Shown in pieces: positions 6,098 to 6,170 of a DNA stretch of 6,170 bases; position 1 is the first letter of the stretch; every line of letters begins with the position of its first letter. Source of the stretch: Candidatus Thiosymbion ectosymbiont of Robbea hypermnestra (GTDB lineage: Bacteria > Pseudomonadota > Gammaproteobacteria > Chromatiales > Chromatiaceae); contig JAIZWN010000585.1 in assembly GCA_020443945.1 (NCBI GenBank), forward strand, positions 1-6,170, in the 5' to 3' direction. Made by a program: the position numbers and the translations under genes. The notes under the pieces are model-generated. The model made no database searches. It had not been told where the DNA came from and saw only the letters and a program-made list of their open reading frames with translations.

Positions 6098-6141
6098 GGG
6101 GCGTTCTCAATTGGGTGGTATCTTAGGAGACATTCTCAATT
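6097..6141. repeat. Direct repeat pair just after bioA
   Basis: Two 16-base copies, at 6097-6112 and 6126-6141, share 13 bases, including the exact core TTCTCAATT (6104-6112 and 6133-6141). They are offset by 29 bp, and the first starts on the last base of the bioA stop. They resemble repeated binding motifs at the edge of a mobile element, but no element is visible before the window ends. CCCCTAGGGG at 6091-6100 is palindromic but has no T-run, so no terminator is called. Confidence 0.45.
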
Positions 6142-6145
6142 CTCA

Positions 6146-6169
6146 CACAAAGACACCAAGCCACAAAGG
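6146..6169. repeat. Three 8-base tandem units
   Basis: CACAAAGA, CACCAAGC and CACAAAGG follow one another with an 8-base period. From memory, repeats of this CACAAAG type occur in intergenic DNA of many bacteria, sometimes near GxxExxY-family genes. The array may continue past the right edge, so its length and partner gene cannot be judged. Confidence 0.45.
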
Positions 6170-6170
6170 G

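Noticed and set aside
1..6170. tRNA, rRNA or CRISPR array
   Set aside because: No cloverleaf-like T-loop motifs, rRNA-conserved stretches or regularly spaced repeats with unique spacers were seen. The terminal 8-base units have no spacers.

Overview
The window is GC-rich over most of its length and most likely comes from a gammaproteobacterium. That rests on a BioA close to the E. coli type, a brnTA-type toxin-antitoxin pair, an IS481-family relic, and hairpin-rich repeat sequence like that scattered in high-GC gammaproteobacterial genomes. The genus cannot be told. Two islands of lower GC, about 231-400 and 4560-4620, mark the edges of mobile or accessory DNA.

Layout from left to right. Positions 1-231 (minus strand) hold the C-terminal part of an IS481-family transposase. 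It runs off the left edge and is cut at its N-terminal side. Positions 232-608 hold AT-rich, then mixed, unassigned DNA with two inverted repeats. Positions 609-3956 (plus) encode a 1115-residue membrane protein with two tandem antiporter domains of the NuoL/NuoM/MrpA/MrpD type. Its reading frame carries a 201-bp in-frame insertion flanked by a 12-bp imperfect direct repeat, and probably a second 45-bp palindromic insertion near the C-terminus. Convergent with it, and overlapping its 3' end by 10 bp, is a minus-strand brnT-brnA type II toxin-antitoxin operon (4505 to 3947). A perfect 8-bp-arm palindrome overlaps its likely promoter. Divergent from it is bioA (4811-6097, plus), for a biotin-synthesis aminotransferase. 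The last 73 bp hold short direct and tandem repeats.

The genes do not form one pathway. The antiporter-like protein ends in a strong, apparently orphaned Shine-Dalgarno sequence next to the toxin-antitoxin module, so it may once have been the first gene of an operon whose partner is no longer beside it. BioA is a stand-alone housekeeping gene here, with no other bio genes in view. The most unusual feature is the repeated in-frame colonisation of a membrane-protein gene by palindromic elements. A second is that the two antiporter domains appear to have lost different conserved charged residues.
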